Assembly (NCBI GenBank): GCA_002709695.1 | Contig: PAQF01000001.1 | Coordinates: 8,067 to 46,885 of the forward strand | Direction: 5' to 3' | Origin: Candidatus Poribacteria bacterium | GTDB lineage: Bacteria > Poribacteria > WGA-4E > UBA9662 | Length of the DNA stretch: 38,819 nt | In this document: piece by piece, positions 34,997 through 38,819 of the stretch | How the letters are laid out: each line of letters opens with the position of its first letter | Numbering within the stretch: the stretch's first letter is position 1 | Position numbers and translations under genes: made by a program | Notes under the pieces: generated by a model | What the model saw: only the letters and a program-made list of their open reading frames with translations | The model's database searches: none | What the model was told of the DNA's origin: nothing

Positions 34997-37900
34997 TTAA
35001 ACAGTTGAAGATTCCTGTTTTTGATACCTTATTTCCTTTACTGTATAACTGGCTAACAAAATTAAAACAATTAAGGCTAGGAATGAGCCAAGTCGTGCTC
35101 CGGGATAAGGATCAAACATGATCGGCTGAACTTGATCTAAGCTAAGAATGGTACCTACAATAATAGGCAACAAACTGAGGTGAAAGCGAAGTACCAGAAT
35201 GTAAACTGCTAAGCAGAACAAGGCAGTTCCGCCACCTGTCCACCCTAGTTTGGCAAAACTATCTACTTCACTGCTGACCATTGCCACCACCAACACAATC
35301 AGACTGATACTTCCTAAAATCCGTCGTCGGGACCAGCTAGCAGTGAAATAATCTAGTCCCACAATTGTTAGGGCTAGCATGACCGTCATTGAGAAAAATC
35401 TGGAGATAACGGCGATTGGCGAAGCTAAAAATGGGAAATAGGTGGAAACTCCGGAAAAGTCAGGCCAAAACGGAGCTAAACTTGGACTCAGCTTAGTTAG
35501 ACAGGTAGTTAAACCAACTACAGCTAGGCCGATCGCAATTCCCAGTAGACTTGCTTGCAGATTACTAAGTGATGTTTCGGGCTGTCTCCATCGTTTTAGT
35601 AAGCCAGCGATTAGTGCCAATCCCAAGCTAGCTGATAATCCTTGAATCAGGGTTTGGCCAAGAGCGAATAAAAATTGGTTGGTGAGCGGTTCGGAGGTAT
35701 TGAAAAAGTATTTCGTCGTTGCCCAACCGTTAGCTAAATCAAAAATGAAGACAACCGAGAGCAAGATGGAGAGCTTGATGAAAATGGGAACCGAAAAGTT
35801 TCCTCGACTCCAACTGACAATAGCCAAAACAAATCCAGCTAGAGTTACCAAGATTGGGAGTAGTCCCCAGCTGATTTTGACCATCTCCAATAAACTATTT
35901 TTTTCTCTTTCCCACCTTTTCCATTTTTCAGGCACATGGACATAGCGGTAAGCATCGACCACTTCATCACCAGCTAACCGAACTGTAATTCGAGCTTCCC
36001 CTATCAGCCCATCAGTGGCCTCCTGTAACAGATAGTTGACATGATCACGAAAAGTAAAGGTCCAGTCTCGACGGTTGGGTCGCTTCTGTAGATCTGCCGA
36101 AATTTCCTCCAACTGGCTCGGATTTAGTTGAAAGCGTTGCACCAAAACAGAGTGAGCTAACTCTCGAGCTGTTTCTTCCAATAGAGTAGCACCATCATGG
36201 GCCTCCGGTAGTTGATGAACGATTTTATCTAGTTTGCCATCGTATTTGAGATGAATCAGATACTCCTCTGCTCGCTCAGTTAGTTCGATTTCCGGGTCAA
36301 ATTGGGCATAGCGAATCACCCAGCGAGGCAGATCTAGGTAGTTATCCAGCATTTGCTGATGTACCTCTTTCCCACCTTGTTGCCAAACAAAGCGATCAGT
36401 TTGTCCAATCCCACCCTGGTTCAAGCGTGCAGCTTGCCAGGATTTTCCCAAATCGATTTGCTGGTTTTTGAGTGCTTCTTTGGCCTTGACCAGTGCTTCA
36501 GATCCATTGATTTCGAAGGCAGGAATCGGATTTTGGAATTGACCGAGAAAATACCATAGGAACAAACCAATCACGCCGACTCCCAGTATCAGCCAACGGG
36601 AGCCAGTTTTTATCTCGTTGGTTTGATCTGCCAAATGGTTTGAGTCGGTTGTTGTTTCTGATAGATTTCCTTGGGCAGCAGCTGGTGTAGGACTCCATGC
36701 TCGATTGAAGGAAATCTCAGGTGCCGGATGCCAACTTCCCATACGAAACCGGGCATAAATCAAAATCCAGATTGGTACCAGCGCCAGTAGGATTACCATC
36801 ATTTGGTTAAACCAAATACCGGTTGTGCTAGATACAAAAAGAGGCAAGGCAATTAAGACAACATCATAGACATAATGAAGTACTATTACTGGTAACAGAC
36901 CATAGACCAAATAAACACTGGCAAAGAGGCAAGACGGTACAAGCAATTCAATCAAGCGGGCATAGGCGGGTTGGGCGGGATAATTGGCATGTCCAGCTCC
37001 AAAGACAATAGCTTGTAAAATAAAAGCAGCTACAATCCAGAGCCAGCGGTGACCGAAGTGCTTCCCAAGCAAGGCAGCTCCAGCTAAAGGAACTGCACGG
37101 AATAGACATTCCTCCCAGAAACCAGCTTGCAAGGAAATGGCAATCGATGATAGCCAAGGAGAGTAAACGGCTAGGACGTCGGGGTTAAAGAGTGCTTCCG
37201 ATGGACTCCACCAGCCTAACAGCCGGCTGTTGATGAAATAAAAACCGACCACAAAAGCAAGCATCAAGCCAAGGAGCAAATAACCACCTATCGTTCGTCC
37301 AACCACGGCGGTAGACGATGCTACTTCTGGCGACCAAATGCGCCATAGCTGGAGATGGTGGGGGAAAGCCTTTCTGGATAGGCTTTCCGCTCCCATAAAA
37401 GACAGTGTCATCAAGACAGTGAAGATGATAAAGGTACCGATGGTTTCAATCAGTTGCTCAAGAATGTGTCTTGATGTCGATAGCGCTGTATCATAGACCA
37501 TCCAGCTCAAAGGTAGTTGATTCAGTTGTGCCAGTGCCTGTAACCCTGCAACAAAAATCCCCATATAAAGAGCTGGTTTCCAAATTATCCAGCCTTGCCG
37601 AAGTAGGAAGAAGGAACCGATCATACAACCACCGAGGATATAGACCAAGACCATGACCATACTGGCAACGAGGGCAATAGTGTTGTTAGCGGAACGCATC
37701 TCCTTATACCGGAGATCGAATTCTTCTGGAATCTTAACCCAGTGATTGAGGGCGGTTAAACGGTCTCCTCCGATAACCAACGTCAGCCGATAGTGTCCTT
37801 GATTAATTTCTTGATTGATTTTTAGATTTGGACGTTCATAGACAAAGGTATGATCAATACGGCCCCCGGGGCGAGTTTCTTTCGAGCTTTCTATTTGTTG

Positions 37901-38440
37901 GTAGGCGTTTAAGTCTGTGCTCCACTTATCGGTAGCTGCAGTTTCGGCTATGGCGCGGGCGGCCTCAACTGTCAGAACTGCTCCAGATTCATCTTCAGGT
38001 AACTGTTCAGTAAAACCATAGAATTCACCGGCTGGCGTGAATCTCAGGCGAACTTCATGTTTTTCGCCCTCTTGAAAATGTCGAACCACCCAAGTGTAAG
38101 GCGAATAGAAATCTCCTTTTAGCATTTGGCGAAAGGCATCGTTGCCACCGGCTTCCAATTCAACATAGTGCTGTGTCATGCTATCCAGTTGAAAAGAAGC
38201 AGCCTGTCGGAATTGGGGCGTTCCCCATCCATTTTCTTTAGCAAGTTGGCGAGCTTTATCCATCGCTTGTTGGCGGTTCATCCTGAGATCTAAATTAACC
38301 AGTGGGAAGGCTCGACCGAAATAGCGAACTGTAAACAAAATGCCGCTGATCGATAATAATAGGAAAATTAACCAGAAAATTGGCTTTCGTGTCAAAATTT
38401 TGTTCCTCACAGATTGAATACGTTCGGCAACCTGAAACAA
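34997..38440 (-). CDS. Large CPBP-family intramembrane protease-like protein with internal duplication
   Basis: A 1147-residue membrane protein. TM1 lies at about 20-38, followed by a soluble domain (53-255), then a membrane domain with the CPBP/ABI glutamic protease motifs: EECLFR (Glu 443, Glu 444, Arg 448), FGAGH (Phe 480, His 484) and HYVYD (His 522, in the HxxxN position). From about residue 615 another TM and a soluble domain (645-860) that resembles the first are followed by a second, motif-free membrane domain to 1135. The first half looks catalytic, the second half not. Starts are TTG at 38440 or GTG at 38410; no ATG is available. The substrate is unknown. G+C looks higher than in its neighbours. 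Confidence 0.85.
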   Translation of the reverse strand: MFQVAERIQSVRNKILTRKPIFWLIFLLLSISGILFTVRYFGRAFPLVNLDLRMNRQQAMDKARQLAKENGWGTPQFRQAASFQLDSMTQHYVELEAGGNDAFRQMLKGDFYSPYTWVVRHFQEGEKHEVRLRFTPAGEFYGFTEQLPEDESGAVLTVEAARAIAETAATDKWSTDLNAYQQIESSKETRPGGRIDHTFVYERPNLKINQEINQGHYRLTLVIGGDRLTALNHWVKIPEEFDLRYKEMRSANNTIALVASMVMVLVYILGGCMIGSFFLLRQGWIIWKPALYMGIFVAGLQALAQLNQLPLSWMVYDTALSTSRHILEQLIETIGTFIIFTVLMTLSFMGAESLSRKAFPHHLQLWRIWSPEVASSTAVVGRTIGGYLLLGLMLAFVVGFYFINSRLLGWWSPSEALFNPDVLAVYSPWLSSIAISLQAGFWEECLFRAVPLAGAALLGKHFGHRWLWIVAAFILQAIVFGAGHANYPAQPAYARLIELLVPSCLFASVYLVYGLLPVIVLHYVYDVVLIALPLFVSSTTGIWFNQMMVILLALVPIWILIYARFRMGSWHPAPEISFNRAWSPTPAAAQGNLSETTTDSNHLADQTNEIKTGSRWLILGVGVIGLFLWYFLGQFQNPIPAFEINGSEALVKAKEALKNQQIDLGKSWQAARLNQGGIGQTDRFVWQQGGKEVHQQMLDNYLDLPRWVIRYAQFDPEIELTERAEEYLIHLKYDGKLDKIVHQLPEAHDGATLLEETARELAHSVLVQRFQLNPSQLEEISADLQKRPNRRDWTFTFRDHVNYLLQEATDGLIGEARITVRLAGDEVVDAYRYVHVPEKWKRWEREKNSLLEMVKISWGLLPILVTLAGFVLAIVSWSRGNFSVPIFIKLSILLSVVFIFDLANGWATTKYFFNTSEPLTNQFLFALGQTLIQGLSASLGLALIAGLLKRWRQPETSLSNLQASLLGIAIGLAVVGLTTCLTKLSPSLAPFWPDFSGVSTYFPFLASPIAVISRFFSMTVMLALTIVGLDYFTASWSRRRILGSISLIVLVVAMVSSEVDSFAKLGWTGGGTALFCLAVYILVLRFHLSLLPIIVGTILSLDQVQPIMFDPYPGARLGSFLALIVLILLASYTVKEIRYQKQESSTV

Positions 38441-38819
38441 TTTCGCTTATCAGCTAAAAGGGATTCGTTATCGAAATAGCAAATGATTGGTTCTTCGTTC
38501 ATGCGCTTTTGGTTTATTGTAAATCGATGTGCCTTTGATGTCTGAATAAGAATTGATAATCAGACATTGGCTTTCTACAATCTCATAATATATTGTTTAT
38601 TCGATTAGGTCAATTTACACAACTAGTAAATGGTCATCGAAAGTATTAGTATCCAAATATAGGGCAGCACTAATTGGTTGTGGTAGCAAAGAGAAAGGTC
38701 ATAACAAATTTAACTAAACTTAGCTTGGTCGACTCGATTGTAATATATGAATTACGGCCGTCAGTATTAGTTTTTTCTATCATAATCACCAGATTCTGGT
38801 GGTATAGGTTAGAGTCTGA
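38441..38819. other. Right-end intergenic region with a 15-base palindrome
   Basis: About 379 bases upstream of the protease gene. I see no gene. CACCAGA-T-TCTGGTG at 38787-38801 is a perfect odd palindrome with seven-base arms, possibly an operator or part of a terminator. No clear promoter for the protease gene was located. Confidence 0.35.

Overview
The window looks like about 39 kb of an AT-rich bacterial chromosome. The gene mix suggests a Gram-negative, Poribacteria-like or related environmental lineage: a Gfo/Idh/MocA oxidoreductase next to a sugar phosphate isomerase/epimerase, an outer-membrane beta-barrel, lipoproteins, a formylglycine-enzyme-like lipoprotein, and several decaying catabolic genes. 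This assignment is an inference; there is no rRNA or other taxonomic marker in the window.

Region by region. 1-3143 (minus strand) holds a truncated SDR dehydrogenase, a Gfo/Idh/MocA dehydrogenase and a TIM-barrel sugar isomerase/epimerase, a typical sugar or polyol catabolic set. 3.4-4.2 kb is a plus-strand HAD hydrolase, converging on a 1098-residue outer-membrane-type protein (4.3-7.6 kb) whose natural start appears separated from it by a 9-T homopolymer. 8.2-11.6 kb is a minus-strand run: a degenerate AccD-like protein, a ROK sugar kinase, a lipoprotein and an NHL-repeat lipoprotein. 11.85-12.06 kb carries the broken N-terminus of a sarcosine-oxidase-like flavoprotein.

12.06-16.33 kb is a compact partner-switching signalling operon (STAS antagonist, membrane sensor kinase, receiver-PP2C phosphatase, HATPase anti-sigma factor). 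Upstream of it on the same strand lies a housekeeping block: rsmG, mnmG, recR, ybaB, dnaX, a Bacillus-type long SRP RNA, and a tRNA cluster with all four serine isoacceptors, Ala(CGC), Arg(ACG) and tadA. A near-consensus sigma70 promoter sits ahead of the tRNA cluster.

23.8-34.9 kb is a mixture of intact genes (an FGE-like lipoprotein, metX and metY for methionine synthesis by direct sulfhydrylation, an MFS transporter, an ICMT/DUF1295-like membrane protein and a hypothetical membrane protein) and three clear pseudogenes: a retinol-saturase/carotenoid-isomerase-like flavoprotein, an HpcH/HpaI aldolase and a beta-propeller glycosidase-like protein. 35.0-38.4 kb is one very large membrane protein: a CPBP (CAAX/ABI-type) intramembrane protease whose lumenal domain is duplicated and whose second half lacks the protease motifs.

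The main themes are a dense translation/RNA/replication housekeeping operon, a complete stress-type phospho-switch without its sigma factor in view, and a genome that is losing catabolic genes. I found no CRISPR array, insertion sequence or prophage.
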